This document shows positions 9,008 to 17,914 of a stretch of DNA of 64,000 nucleotides, piece after piece. The stretch is from Cernens ardua (GTDB taxonomy: Bacteria > Pseudomonadota > Gammaproteobacteria > Pseudomonadales > Halomonadaceae), in assembly GCF_051251085.1 (NCBI RefSeq), contig NZ_JBPCZH010000001.1:744001-808000 (forward strand), written 5' to 3'. The notes beneath the pieces are model-generated. The model was not told the DNA's origin. It was given only the letters and a program-made list of their open reading frames with translations, and made no database searches. The translations under genes were made by a program, and so were the position numbers. The stretch's first letter is position 1; every line of letters begins with the position of its first letter.

Positions 9008-9784
9008 GTGTCGGTACACGAACCCACTCTTAATATACCCGCCTTGAACCAAACCGTTTTCGCACATCGCGGTTTGCCTACTCGCGCTCCTGAAAATACA
9101 TTAGCTGCCTTCCAGTCAACAGTTCAAGCCGGCGGTAAATGGATAGAAACAGATGTTGATATCATCGCCGACGGTACACCAATCATCATTCATGACTCAA
9201 CGCTTGACCGTACAACGAATCGCAAAGGTTCTTTCTACCCCCTTCAGCAAGCCGATCTAGACTCTATCGATGCAGGCCGCTGGTTTGACGAAACATTTGC
9301 GGATGAACGTATCCCTACCCTGCATCAGCTGATTGACTTCATTAACGAACATGAGCTGAATCTTAATCTGGAGATCAAGCAAAACGAGCAGGGTGCCAGG
9401 CAAACCATCCGGTTGATCAACACAATCATTAAAGAACTTGGTCGCCTTTCACCGCAGTGCCAGGTGATCGTCTCCTCATTCTCGCAACCCATTCTGATGG
9501 CATTTCATGAAAGAGCCCCTGCGTATGCCATAGGCGTCCTCTTTGAAACGGCAACACTACAAAGTGACTGGTTGACCGTATTGGAGCTTTGCGGGGCGAC
9601 CTTTGCACATGTCGAGAATGATGGGCTGACACACCAAACTGTCGCGAAATTATCCGCTGCCGGTTATGGTGTCAATGTGTGGACGGTCAATGATATTGAT
9701 CGGGCAAAAGAGTTGTTTTCGTGGGGGTGCACTGGCGTGTTCACGGATATTGTCGATAAAATGACAACCGTACTGAACAACTGA
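9008..9784 (+). CDS. ugpQ: Cytosolic glycerophosphodiester phosphodiesterase (UgpQ type)
   Basis: A 258-aa enzyme that hydrolyses glycerophosphodiesters, such as glycerophosphocholine, to glycerol 3-phosphate and an alcohol. Family residues visible are FAHRG (His and Arg, residues 18-22), the PENTLAAF motif, ETDVDIIADGTPIIIHD (metal Glu/Asp and second His) and NLEIK. No signal peptide is present, so it acts in the cytoplasm as UgpQ does. The start is GTG at 9008 with AAGGA seven bases upstream. It stands alone without ugp transport genes. The choline released from glycerophosphocholine could in principle feed the betaine pathway further on in the window, but that link is only inference. Confidence 0.92.
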   Translation: MSVHEPTLNIPALNQTVFAHRGLPTRAPENTLAAFQSTVQAGGKWIETDVDIIADGTPIIIHDSTLDRTTNRKGSFYPLQQADLDSIDAGRWFDETFADERIPTLHQLIDFINEHELNLNLEIKQNEQGARQTIRLINTIIKELGRLSPQCQVIVSSFSQPILMAFHERAPAYAIGVLFETATLQSDWLTVLELCGATFAHVENDGLTHQTVAKLSAAGYGVNVWTVNDIDRAKELFSWGCTGVFTDIVDKMTTVLNN

Positions 9785-10015
9785 TTTTAACACGATGAAG
9801 GGGAGCGTTGCCGCATAAAACACAATGTTCCGAAAGGTGAATGAGCAGGGTTGTACCAAAGCAAGAACCAAACAGCAGTCTCTCAGGAAGCCACTGACAC
9901 CGTGGCCAGCTATTTCTTCATATTGCTATACTGCCTGATTTAATGAAGAGGGCTAGTGTTGCCCTCCTCTTGGTGGATAGCAATCCAGACGTTGCTTGCT
10001 GGAAGCCGACAAGGA

Positions 10016-10375
10016 TCAGTGTAACGCTTTCGGATCCTGCTGTTGACCACCCTCAGTACTGAGCAATTCATCTATTTCCTGAAGTACCATCAATACAGGC
10101 AATTTCGCCCCTTCTGACATATCAGGCAAATAGACCTGGGCAGCAGGCGTCACACTGCAGTTTGATGGTAACGGCCTGTTTTCACCCAATAGGGTGCGAA
10201 GCTGTGGCACAAAAATGTAACGCAACCATTCAGCCATATTCATCGAGTCCAGTGCAAAAGGCTCAAGACTTTCGAAGGCCTTGTCATCAGGGCGTGGAAG
10301 GCTCCATATCCCTGCTGCTCGCATCGCCGCCTCAAGACGACTGAGGGCATCGCTGAGTTCTGTCTGTTGTGACAT
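10016..10375 (-). CDS. yqcC: YqcC-family protein (DUF446)
   Basis: A 119-aa soluble protein resembling the YqcC/DUF446 family, in which a central WLRYIFVPQLRTLL segment and an N-terminal helix ELSDALSRLEAAMRAAGIW are characteristic. In many gammaproteobacteria yqcC is next to truC (tRNA pseudouridine-65 synthase), but no truC is present here. The ATG at 10375 has a near-perfect TAAGGAG nine bases upstream; a longer open frame upstream (43 more codons) has unrelated composition and was not used. The function of the family is not established. Confidence 0.8.
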   Translation of the reverse strand: MSQQTELSDALSRLEAAMRAAGIWSLPRPDDKAFESLEPFALDSMNMAEWLRYIFVPQLRTLLGENRPLPSNCSVTPAAQVYLPDMSEGAKLPVLMVLQEIDELLSTEGGQQQDPKALH

Positions 10376-11057
10376 AAAACGCTCCTTACGGATTTCAGCC
10401 CTTTGGCTAAAAACAATTAAAAAAACGGACTCACCTGCCGATAAACATTCATGGCTGAAACAGCCTGAGGGCGTAACACGCTGGCTACAATGAGAATTGG
10501 ACAATCGTGGAATCTGCTCAATACAGAACTATACGGTTACTTCTGGCTGTTATTCACTCAACATGACAAAGCAACTCGAATGATAGGCAAGCGATAAATA
10601 GACCCGTTATGGTAACAAAGCCGAGCGTGGTTACAAAGGTGTCCTCGTAACGGTAAATGCCGCCGCTATGCTTTCATACGCACACTGGCATAGGGAGAGA
10701 CATAAGTATAGGTCTAGACATAATGACAGGTGCATAGGCCACCGATGACTGGTGTATCAGCGCTTCCAAGCACCCGGCACTGTGATGCACCTATATAAAG
10801 GCATCCACCTGAAAAAGAGTGACTGTGATGTGGACATCTTTGCAAGCATTCACAAAAACACGGGAAAGTATTGTGGACAAGATTGGGATAACCGGCGAAA
10901 ACCCGCATAAATAGAGGCGTCACGTAGACTGGTCAAAAATCAGCCAACATCGTTGATTGCCTCTCTCCGGTTTTATCGTCACACTTGTCTCTTTCCACAC
11001 GACAGGCTCCGGCCCCACGGGCTCTGATAACTTACACGTCATGAACAGGCAAGCGGT
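10376..11057. other. Spacer without a supported gene
   Basis: About 680 nt between two divergent genes. Small open frames on both strands lack ribosome-binding sites and known motifs. It should contain the promoters of the YqcC-like and DUF3549-like genes. No repeats or hairpins of note were seen. Confidence 0.5.
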
Positions 11058-12107
11058 ATGAATGACTCCCCTTCAACGTCTACCTCGATCCAAACGTCGA
11101 TCCCCGGCACGTTAAGCGATTTCTTCGAACAGGCTCAGCTTGATTACAGTATTTATAATATCGGGCGCCGTGTTGCCGCCGTAAGCAAGCATGACTTCCG
11201 TACTTTCGAAGAGATCAAAAGCCCGTGGGCAACACCAGTAAAAGCGACAGCTCGGTTGGCACTCATGTTGCGTGCAAAAGCTCAGCCGGCCGAAGAAGCG
11301 GTAATTTGGTGTATTGCACTGCCTCTTGATGAACAGGGGTTACTGATTCCCAATGCCCGGGACACCTTCCTCCACCGCCTGCTGGAACAGCTTGGTACAC
11401 GTCCGCAGGGGGAGGCCTTGCAAGATCCCTTGAAGGATAATCCGCTTGCCTTCAGGCCTGACAACTATGCCCTTGCGGCCCTTCATGCGCTTGCCTCACG
11501 TGACAACGGCCTGCCTGAGAGCAAAGGGATGGCAATGGCGCGTGCCTATTATTCAGGTGACGGAAATACCAATGGACAGCCCATTGACTGGGCTTCGCTG
11601 GATTATCAAAGCGTGGCCGACCTGTGTCTGGCGCTCACGCCTGCGCTTGAAGAGCGAATCGCCAAACAACTGCCAATGCTACCTGATGCTCCCCTGGAAG
11701 CCCTGTGCCGCATGTTGGAACACTTCCCCACTAACAATGAACCTTTGCAAAAAGCACTGTTGGCCCGCGGTAAACATGAAGAACACCAACGCATCAATGT
11801 GCTACGTGCCATACTGTCTGGACAAAGTGAGATAGCCGCTAACACTTTGGATCACCTGTTGAATGAGACGCTTTCGGTAGAAGAGCTCGCTGTCATCAGT
11901 GCAAAGGGCTGGCAATTACTGGAACATGAAGAGCGCCTCTCGGCATACCTGAATGCGCTGGCAGTAACCCCTTCTATCGATTTCATTGCCTGCATCAAGG
12001 ATCTTGCACAACTGGCACGCCTACGCTTGCCCGTCATCATGATGTTGCAACAGGCTTCGGATGGGAGTGTACTAAAAAATCGATTACAGGCATCTCTTGG
12101 TCAGTAA
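11058..12107 (+). CDS. DUF3549-like protein
   Basis: A 349-aa soluble protein that resembles the DUF3549 family found in Pseudomonas and Halomonas relatives. The N terminus contains the family-like segment LDYSIYNIGRRVAAVSKHDFRTFE (a D-x-GRR pattern) followed by a region ending in AVIWCIALPLDEQGLL. The second half is helical and leucine/alanine rich, like HEAT or TPR-type repeats. No signal peptide or membrane helix is present. It begins at the ATG at 11058 in the context ACAGGCAAGCGGTATG, where the AGG is the only ribosome-site candidate. Function is unknown; family assignment is from memory of the motif, not a search. Confidence 0.7.
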   Translation: MNDSPSTSTSIQTSIPGTLSDFFEQAQLDYSIYNIGRRVAAVSKHDFRTFEEIKSPWATPVKATARLALMLRAKAQPAEEAVIWCIALPLDEQGLLIPNARDTFLHRLLEQLGTRPQGEALQDPLKDNPLAFRPDNYALAALHALASRDNGLPESKGMAMARAYYSGDGNTNGQPIDWASLDYQSVADLCLALTPALEERIAKQLPMLPDAPLEALCRMLEHFPTNNEPLQKALLARGKHEEHQRINVLRAILSGQSEIAANTLDHLLNETLSVEELAVISAKGWQLLEHEERLSAYLNALAVTPSIDFIACIKDLAQLARLRLPVIMMLQQASDGSVLKNRLQASLGQ

Positions 12108-12316
12108 TGCTGATGGCGCATGAATGTGGTTCGCTCGTTTATATTCCAATGGGGCTAAAGGCAACACACAGGAAGACATGTGCAAACAAGAGAGCATGCG
12201 CGTGGTTTTCGTAGCAAACGTGTTGGTAGCAAACAAGGCGGATAGTTAATAAATAGTCCGGGCAGCAAATGAAGTAATTCGCACGAAAATACATGAACGT
12301 TTGGGAGGGAGGTGCC

Positions 12317-12787
12317 ATGTTTCTGGATAATAGGCAAGTGGCAATAGACAGCGCCCTCAAAGCGCTGGCAGAGAGCCTCGACTTTTTCTACGACAATACA
12401 AGCCGCTTACAAGCCTCCATCAGAGAAGAACTAACACCCCTTTATGAAGAGCGACGGGAGAAGGTCTTCGAACTTGAGCGGCTGTGTCGCGAACAGCTCA
12501 AGATGCTGCCCCATGACATGGACATTGAACGCGACGACTACCGGTGGTTGTGGAGTCGCCTGAAAGTGGTGGTATCAGGGAGCTATCGTTGGGTATTGAA
12601 CGGACTTTATGACAGGGAACGCGCGGTACTGATCGCTTTGGCAAAAGGAATGAGCCACCCGCTGCCTGAAGCGATTGATAGCTTGCTGATTACCCTTTTT
12701 AAGCAATCTCATGGCTTGCTACGTTCACTTTATGAAGCGCAACGTGAATTCACCGCGTCTCAGCGCCAGGTAAAGGCTAGTAAATAG
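12317..12787 (+). CDS. Hypothetical helical protein (156 aa)
   Basis: I do not recognise this protein. It is a charged, predicted all-alpha polypeptide without signal peptide or membrane segment. Long amphipathic stretches (SALKALAESLDFFYDN, EERREKVFELERLCREQL) suggest a coiled coil or helical bundle. The centre is rich in aromatic residues (DDYRWLWSRLK, SYRWVLNGLYDRERAV). The start at 12317 (MFLDNRQ) is chosen because GGGAGG lies directly upstream; an earlier ATG in frame would place that site inside the gene. It is about 200 nt downstream of the DUF3549-like gene on the same strand and convergent with sanA. Confidence 0.7.
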   Translation: MFLDNRQVAIDSALKALAESLDFFYDNTSRLQASIREELTPLYEERREKVFELERLCREQLKMLPHDMDIERDDYRWLWSRLKVVVSGSYRWVLNGLYDRERAVLIALAKGMSHPLPEAIDSLLITLFKQSHGLLRSLYEAQREFTASQRQVKASK

Positions 12788-12861
12788 CTCATTCCACACA
12801 CATCCCTACACGCTGGGACATGGCATGGCGTATAAAAAATATTATCCTGCTTTTGACTGGC

Positions 12862-13560
12862 TCACGGGTATTGCGTGATATTGGAGTGCGCCGGTAGGGG
12901 TTCCGGTTCACCCATGATACGCGCTTTCTTGTGGCGAATATAAAGATCGAATACTGCTAACGCGCGGGCAAACCATTCCCTCATATCCATGGCGTGATCA
13001 CGTCCGGTAATGGGCGGATTGGCAGCACAGCCATAGGCATCGATACCTTCAGCACGCGCAATAAACAAGGCACGCGGCAGGTGCCAACGCTGTGTTACCA
13101 GTGCCGCATGCGTGATGCCAAAGATATGACGAGCGCGATAAAGTGTATCCAGTGTGCTCAGGCCGGCATAATCCAGTGTCAGCCTGTCCTTCGGTACATG
13201 GCGTGCCTGGAGATCCCGCCACATGGTAATGGGCTCATTGTAGTACATGGTGCGGTTATCCCCTGAAAGCAGGAGATTGGAGACACGCCCTAGCCGATAA
13301 AGCTCTGCCGCAGTATCCATACGTGCATTGTAATAAGGGTTGGCTGCCCCACTTCTGAGGCGGAATGAGGTACCGAAGACAATACCAATATTGGTACTCG
13401 GACACATGGCCGCATTGTCATGAATACGCCCTTTGGTACTTTGCAGTACCCACACATTGGCACCTATGAAGGTTAACATGAATGCCAATGTCAACGTCAG
13501 AATACCGGCAAGACACCATAGAGTCGCCCTTTTCAGACCCGACAGGGTTACTTTATGCAT
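12862..13560 (-). CDS. sanA: SanA/ElyC/YdcF-family (DUF218) membrane-anchored protein
   Basis: A 232-aa inner-membrane protein of the SanA branch of the DUF218 family; E. coli SanA is tied to envelope barrier function (vancomycin exclusion at high temperature). One N-terminal membrane anchor (about residues 15-38) is followed by a periplasmic domain with NIGIVFGTSFRLRSG, PYYNARMDTAAELYRLGRV, LLLSGDNR and the ALVTQRWHLPRALFIA segment, all family features. The start is ATG at 13560 with AGGAG 12 bases upstream; an alternative TTG four codons earlier would overlap that site. It lies 55 nt after sufT on the same strand, so it may be the last gene of the sufS-sufT unit. Confidence 0.9.
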   Translation of the reverse strand: MHKVTLSGLKRATLWCLAGILTLTLAFMLTFIGANVWVLQSTKGRIHDNAAMCPSTNIGIVFGTSFRLRSGAANPYYNARMDTAAELYRLGRVSNLLLSGDNRTMYYNEPITMWRDLQARHVPKDRLTLDYAGLSTLDTLYRARHIFGITHAALVTQRWHLPRALFIARAEGIDAYGCAANPPITGRDHAMDMREWFARALAVFDLYIRHKKARIMGEPEPLPAHSNITQYP

Positions 13561-13615
13561 CGCTGGGAACAACTCCTGCGCAGAGCGGCTTCATGGGAAA
13601 AGACGTGCAAGAATG

Positions 13616-14182
13616 CTAGAACATGCCCAACTCAAGGCGTGCTTCATCACTCATCATATCGCGTGACCAGGGGGGATCAAAGACGATTTCAACATGAACA
13701 CGCGAGACCTGCTCTGCCCCTTGAATCTTGTGTTTTGCATCAGCGGCGATGACATCCCCCATTCCACACCCCGGCGCGGTAAGCGTCATGCGGACGTTGA
13801 CCATCGTTTCACCCGTGATCAGTGTATCCAGTCGGACACCATAGACGAGCCCAAGTTCAACAATATTGACCGCAATTTCAGGATCAAAACAGGTACGTAG
13901 ACAGTCCCAGACGAAGGCCTCCAACGCATCATGGCTGGAACCGGCGGGTAGTATTTGGCGCGGTACTGTATCAAGCCCAAGGGCATCCAGTTGATCACCT
14001 TCAACCAGATAAAGTCGCCCTTCCGCCGCAATACTGACCGAACTGCCACGTGCCTGCATGATCTCCACAGGCGCACCCGCCGAAAGCTCGATTGTTTTAC
14101 CGAAAGGCACCGAAATGACGGGCACATCACGTGATAACGCCAATTTTTGCCCCTTGCGCAGGGAATCGACACTGCCACTCAT
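13616..14182 (-). CDS. sufT: SUF-system Fe-S assembly protein SufT
   Basis: A 188-aa SufT protein: an N-terminal extension plus a DUF59/MIP18-type domain that assists maturation of Fe-S proteins in the cytoplasm. The MIP18 domain is visible from about residue 95 (CFDPEIAVNIVELGLVYGV; the DPE-IN-DLGL-type motif), followed by VRMTLTAPGCGMGDVIAAD with the conserved Cys and VEIVFDPPWSRDMMSDEARLELG. The start codon lies one base after the sufS stop, so translation is probably coupled. This long SufT form is regularly found at the end of suf clusters, which supports the name. Confidence 0.93.
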   Translation of the reverse strand: MSGSVDSLRKGQKLALSRDVPVISVPFGKTIELSAGAPVEIMQARGSSVSIAAEGRLYLVEGDQLDALGLDTVPRQILPAGSSHDALEAFVWDCLRTCFDPEIAVNIVELGLVYGVRLDTLITGETMVNVRMTLTAPGCGMGDVIAADAKHKIQGAEQVSRVHVEIVFDPPWSRDMMSDEARLELGMF

Positions 14183-14183
14183 G

Positions 14184-15440
14184 TCAGGATCTCACCATCG
14201 CCACAACGCGTTTCAGAGCCTCTGCGAACACCTCGACTTCTTCCAGCGTATTATAAAGCGCAAAAGAGGCACGACAGCTCGCCTCAAGCCCAAAATGTTT
14301 CAGTACCGGTTGAGCACAGTGGTGCCCCGTACGAATTGCCACACCAAACTGGTCGATTAACAGACCGATATCCTGCGAATGCACACCGTCGATCACAAAG
14401 GAAGCCACCCCTGTCTTGCCCGGTGCTGTCCCGATAATACGTGCACCGTCAATCGATTCGATCGCGTCTGTCGCTTGAGTGAGTAGAGTATGTTCCCACG
14501 CGGCGACCTGCTGAATGGGGAGCTGCTCAAACCAGCGTAGGGCCGCCCCGAAAGCAATCGCTTCAGCAATTGCAGGGGTCCCCGCCTCGAACTTGTGTGG
14601 TGGTTCGGCGTAAGTCGTCCCATGGTCAAAGCTGACCTGCTGAATCATCTCGCCGCCGCCCTGCCATGGCGGCATGGCCTCCAATAATTCCAGACGACCA
14701 TACAAGGCACCAATCCCCGTTGGGCCATACACTTTGTGCGCTGACATGGCGAGAAAATCGATATCCAGCGCCTGTACATCCACCTTTTGGTGAGGTGTGC
14801 TTTGTGCGGCATCAACCAGTATTTTTGCCCCCTGCGCATGGGCCAGACGAGCAATTTCAGCAACCGGATTGACAGTCCCCAACGTATTGGACACATGCGC
14901 CACGGCCACGAGCGCCGTCCGTTCTGATAACAATGACTGATACGCAGCCATATCCAGTTCACCGTTATCCTTTACCGGAATGACCTTGAGAACCAGATCA
15001 CGCTCGGCGGCCAGCATCTGCCACGGCACGATATTGGAGTGATGTTCCATCAACGAAACAATGATCTCGTCACCGGGTTGGAGAAACTGGCGCCCATAGG
15101 TTTGGGCCACCAGATTAATGGCCTCGGTCGTCCCACGGGTGAAAACAATTTCACGCTTGTCAGCCGCATTCAGGAAATGCTGCACAGCCTCACGACTGCT
15201 CTCGAAAGCAGCTGTCGCCTCATCGGCCAGGCAGTGAAGTCCGCGGTGAATATTGGCGTTCAGACGATGGTAATAGTCATTGAATACATTGACCACGGTA
15301 TCAGGCGTCTGACTGGTCGCTGCATTATCGAAATACACCAATGGGCGCCCTTCATGCACACGACGTTCCAGAATGGGAAATTCTTCCCGGATCCTGGTCG
15401 GATCGAATGTGGTAGAAGTATCGGTCGCAGTCTGTGTCAT
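14184..15440 (-). CDS. sufS: Cysteine desulfurase SufS (group II)
   Basis: A 418-aa PLP enzyme that removes sulfur from cysteine as a persulfide for Fe-S cluster assembly. Motifs seen are VYFDNAATSQTPDTV, TRGTTEAINLVAQ, the catalytic-base region EHHSNIVPW, VDAAQSTPHQKVD, the PLP lysine in SAHKVYGPTGIGALYG, and RTGHHCAQP with the active-site Cys near residue 370. The compact RTGHHCAQP loop is that of group II enzymes. The start is ATG at 15440 with AAGGA seven bases upstream; a GTG directly precedes it. It is separated from sufD by two tandem terminators, so it may have its own promoter as well as read-through. No sufE was seen here. Confidence 0.95.
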   Translation of the reverse strand: MTQTATDTSTTFDPTRIREEFPILERRVHEGRPLVYFDNAATSQTPDTVVNVFNDYYHRLNANIHRGLHCLADEATAAFESSREAVQHFLNAADKREIVFTRGTTEAINLVAQTYGRQFLQPGDEIIVSLMEHHSNIVPWQMLAAERDLVLKVIPVKDNGELDMAAYQSLLSERTALVAVAHVSNTLGTVNPVAEIARLAHAQGAKILVDAAQSTPHQKVDVQALDIDFLAMSAHKVYGPTGIGALYGRLELLEAMPPWQGGGEMIQQVSFDHGTTYAEPPHKFEAGTPAIAEAIAFGAALRWFEQLPIQQVAAWEHTLLTQATDAIESIDGARIIGTAPGKTGVASFVIDGVHSQDIGLLIDQFGVAIRTGHHCAQPVLKHFGLEASCRASFALYNTLEEVEVFAEALKRVVAMVRS

Positions 15441-15486
15441 CACTTAATCCTTACCCGGGTCAACATCAGCAATTATCAAAAGCAGG

Positions 15487-15516
15487 TTATCATTATCTGG
15501 GTATTATCGCCGCCAA
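15487..15516 (-). promoter_or_regulatory. Possible promoter of sufS-sufT
   Basis: On the minus strand TTGGCG and TGATAA are 18 bases apart, just downstream of the tandem terminators and about 45 nt before the sufS start. The match is modest; it is proposed mainly because the terminators would otherwise silence sufS. Confidence 0.3.
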
Positions 15517-15523
15517 CCCATCA

Positions 15524-15558
15524 GGAAAAAAGCCCCACCAAAGCCTCTTTGGTGAGGT
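15524..15558 (-). terminator. Second of two tandem terminators between sufD and sufS
   Basis: Minus-strand stem CCTCACCAAAG / CTTTGGTGGGG with a 3-nt loop (one wobble pair), followed by C and six T residues. It is a strong intrinsic terminator shape. Confidence 0.85.
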
Positions 15559-15563
15559 ACAAA

Positions 15564-15593
15564 TAAAAAAGCGGCACTGTCAGACAGCGCCGC
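15564..15593 (-). terminator. First of two tandem terminators between sufD and sufS
   Basis: Minus-strand stem GCGGCGCTG / CAGTGCCGC with a 5-nt loop, followed by six T residues and ATTT. It begins about 10 nt after the sufD stop codon. Confidence 0.88.
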
Positions 15594-15601
15594 CCGTTTG
15601 C

Positions 15602-16957
15602 TTATTGCGCAAACTCTACCAGATCTTCAAGATCAAAACGATCGGGCAACATGCCTGCGACTCGCCGTTCCACCCGCTGAGAAATCGCCGGTATCTCGGT
15701 GGCCTCAAGCACTTCCCCTGCGAAGGCCAATGTTAACAGTGCCCGCGCTTTCTCTTCGTCAATGCCACGTGCTCGAAGGGCAAAGACAGCCTCTTCATCC
15801 AACTGCCCGGTCGTCGCGCCATGTGAACAAAGAACATCATCGGCATAAATTTCAAGCTCGGGCTTGGTATCAATTTCAGCCTTGTCCGAAAGCAACAGGT
15901 TGGCGTTGTTTTGATACCCGCGCACTTCCTGAGCATCCTGCTTGATATACACGCGACCATTGAATACGCCGTGACCACGATCATTCATGATGCCTTTGTA
16001 GTTCTCATTGGAGAACGTTTTAGCCACGTTATGATTCACCACGGTGTGGTTATCCACGTGCTGGCGACCATTCACGAAGAACAGCCCCCAGTACTCAGTC
16101 TGCGCGTTGGTGCCATTAAGCTCAGTATCCAGATCATTTCGCGTCAACCCACCACCCAATGTCAGATTATGGGAAACGAAATGGCTGTCGCGATCCTGTT
16201 CCAACTTGAAGTTGGCAACGTGGAATTCCTGCTCGGCGGCTTCGTTCAGCTTATACACATCCAAGCGAGCTCCCGCGGCCAGATACCCTTCACCCACCAC
16301 ATTGGTAAAGTTTTTGGCATCTGAATCACCATTAAAGTGTTCGATCACTTTGGCACGCGCATTATCTTCAAGCTTGATGAGCAGGCGCGGATGACTCATG
16401 ACAGGTTGGGCCTGCGCAGTGGAGTAGAAATGCACGTAAACCGGCTTGTCCAGCTCCACATTACGTCCAACCGTCAACACCACACCTTCACCGGCAAAAG
16501 CCAGATTCAGTGCACTGAAAGGACCGGCATCAGCACCCAACAGGCCAGCGAAACCTTCCGGCAACGCGGCATTGTCTTCAATCCGATGGGACAACGGCGC
16601 CAGCTGTACACCTTCTGGCAGATCACCCAATGCAGAAGCCGCAGGGTCAAAGACACCATCCACAAAGACCAGACGATACGCATCAATATCCAGAGAGCTC
16701 TCAGCGCCAATTTCCACAGATGACAGCTGAGTGACCGGTTCGAAAGTACCCCGTGAAATTCCGCGGGTATCAGTGTACTTCCATGCTTCTACCTTGCGGG
16801 AAGGAAATCCCAGCTGCTGAAAGGCAGCCCAGCCTTGCTCACGCAAGGGTTGTAGATTGACGTTCGAGGAACGGGGAGAATCCGCGTACTGTTGCGGGAA
16901 GGCGCCGAGAGTGGGTTCACTGCCCGACGCATCGCGACGAGTGGCAGTATCACTCAT
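15602..16957 (-). CDS. sufD: Fe-S cluster scaffold subunit SufD
   Basis: A 451-aa subunit of the SufBC2D scaffold, which builds Fe-S clusters under stress or iron limitation. Recognised by the N-terminal VEAWKYTDTRGISRG motif (FPSRKVEAWKYT), the central right-handed beta-helix with repeated short strands, HNLTLGGGLTRND, NHNVAKTFSNENYKGIM, and the C-terminal helices DVLCSHGATTGQLDEEAVFALRARGI, in which the conserved Cys and His of the SufB/SufD family are visible. The ATG overlaps the sufC stop (ATGA), indicating translational coupling. Length is near E. coli SufD (423 aa), with a slightly longer N terminus. Confidence 0.95.
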   Translation of the reverse strand: MSDTATRRDASGSEPTLGAFPQQYADSPRSSNVNLQPLREQGWAAFQQLGFPSRKVEAWKYTDTRGISRGTFEPVTQLSSVEIGAESSLDIDAYRLVFVDGVFDPAASALGDLPEGVQLAPLSHRIEDNAALPEGFAGLLGADAGPFSALNLAFAGEGVVLTVGRNVELDKPVYVHFYSTAQAQPVMSHPRLLIKLEDNARAKVIEHFNGDSDAKNFTNVVGEGYLAAGARLDVYKLNEAAEQEFHVANFKLEQDRDSHFVSHNLTLGGGLTRNDLDTELNGTNAQTEYWGLFFVNGRQHVDNHTVVNHNVAKTFSNENYKGIMNDRGHGVFNGRVYIKQDAQEVRGYQNNANLLLSDKAEIDTKPELEIYADDVLCSHGATTGQLDEEAVFALRARGIDEEKARALLTLAFAGEVLEATEIPAISQRVERRVAGMLPDRFDLEDLVEFAQ

Positions 16958-17706
16958 GCCTGTGCTCCTTCTTCCAACCAGTCATAACCACGTGCTTCCA
17001 GCTCATGCGCCAGCTGTTTGTCACCAGAGTGCACGATTTTGCCATCGATAAGGACGTGAACAACATCGGGCTCGATATAATCCAACAGGCGCTGATAGTG
17101 CGTCACAATCAGGATTGAACGAGAAGGATCACGCAGAGAGTTTACTCCCTGAGAGACAATTTTCATTGCATCGATATCCAGCCCGGAATCGATTTCGTCC
17201 AGCAGCGCCAATTGCGGCTCAAGAACCAGCATCTGCAGGATTTCATTGCGTTTTTTCTCACCACCAGAGAAACCTTCATTCACTGCACGTTGCAGGAAAG
17301 CGGGGTCCATTTTCATGAAGGCCGCTTTTTCCTTGATCAGGCGCATGAAATCACCGGCAGGAATTTCGCCCAGCCCTTGAGCTTCACGCTTGGCATTCAG
17401 CGCCGCACGCAACAGGTAAATATTTTTTACACCGGGAATTTCAACCGGATACTGGAAGCCCATGAGCACTCCGGCCTGAGCACGCTCTTCCACTTCCATT
17501 TCCAAAAGGTCTTCACCTTTGTAAAGGATAGAGCCCGAGGTAACTTCATAGCCGTCCTTGCCGGCGATAACAGACGACAGGGTCGATTTACCTGCACCAT
17601 TGGGGCCCATGATGGCATGCACCTCACCATCAGGAATCGACAGGTTCAGCCCTTTAAGGATGGGCTTATCTTCAACCGAAACGTGCAGATCCTTGATCTC
17701 AAGCAT
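16954..17706 (-). CDS. sufC: Fe-S assembly ATPase SufC
   Basis: A 250-aa ABC-type ATPase of the SufBC2D complex, cytosolic. Walker A is GPNGAGKS (residues 34-41), the signature motif is GFSGGEKKRNEI, Walker B is LALLDEIDSGLD, and the H-loop is in ILIVTHYQRLLDYI. The start is taken at the ATG at 17706 (MLEIKDLHVSVEDK), as in relatives; the open frame extends further upstream but with unrelated residues and no ribosome-binding site. It lies about 210 nt after sufB and overlaps sufD by four bases. Confidence 0.96.
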   Translation of the reverse strand: MLEIKDLHVSVEDKPILKGLNLSIPDGEVHAIMGPNGAGKSTLSSVIAGKDGYEVTSGSILYKGEDLLEMEVEERAQAGVLMGFQYPVEIPGVKNIYLLRAALNAKREAQGLGEIPAGDFMRLIKEKAAFMKMDPAFLQRAVNEGFSGGEKKRNEILQMLVLEPQLALLDEIDSGLDIDAMKIVSQGVNSLRDPSRSILIVTHYQRLLDYIEPDVVHVLIDGKIVHSGDKQLAHELEARGYDWLEEGAQA

Positions 17707-17914
17707 GATATGACAACCTTTAACTTGCTTTCGTCCGCTGGCTTCAATAATGACCAGCGGAGGGTAAAAATGGGAGCCGAGGAGCCCGACTCTGTGAATC
17801 AGGACTCCTTTGGAACCGGTAAATTCAAACCGGCTACTCGCTAGAACAATTAGCGACAAACGGCTAACAGCAGAAAGAGTAAGTCGAAACTATGGACACT
17901 TGGTTATTCGGCAC

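Noticed and set aside
12139..12360. 73-codon minus-strand frame before the hypothetical helical protein
   Set aside because: It overlaps the next gene antisense; Cys-rich random composition.
15039..15566. 175-codon plus-strand frame antisense to sufS
   Set aside because: Shadow of sufS; it also runs through the two terminators.
17212..17844. 210-codon plus-strand frame antisense to sufC
   Set aside because: Shadow frame, rich in His/Phe as expected for the complement of a conserved gene; no start signals.
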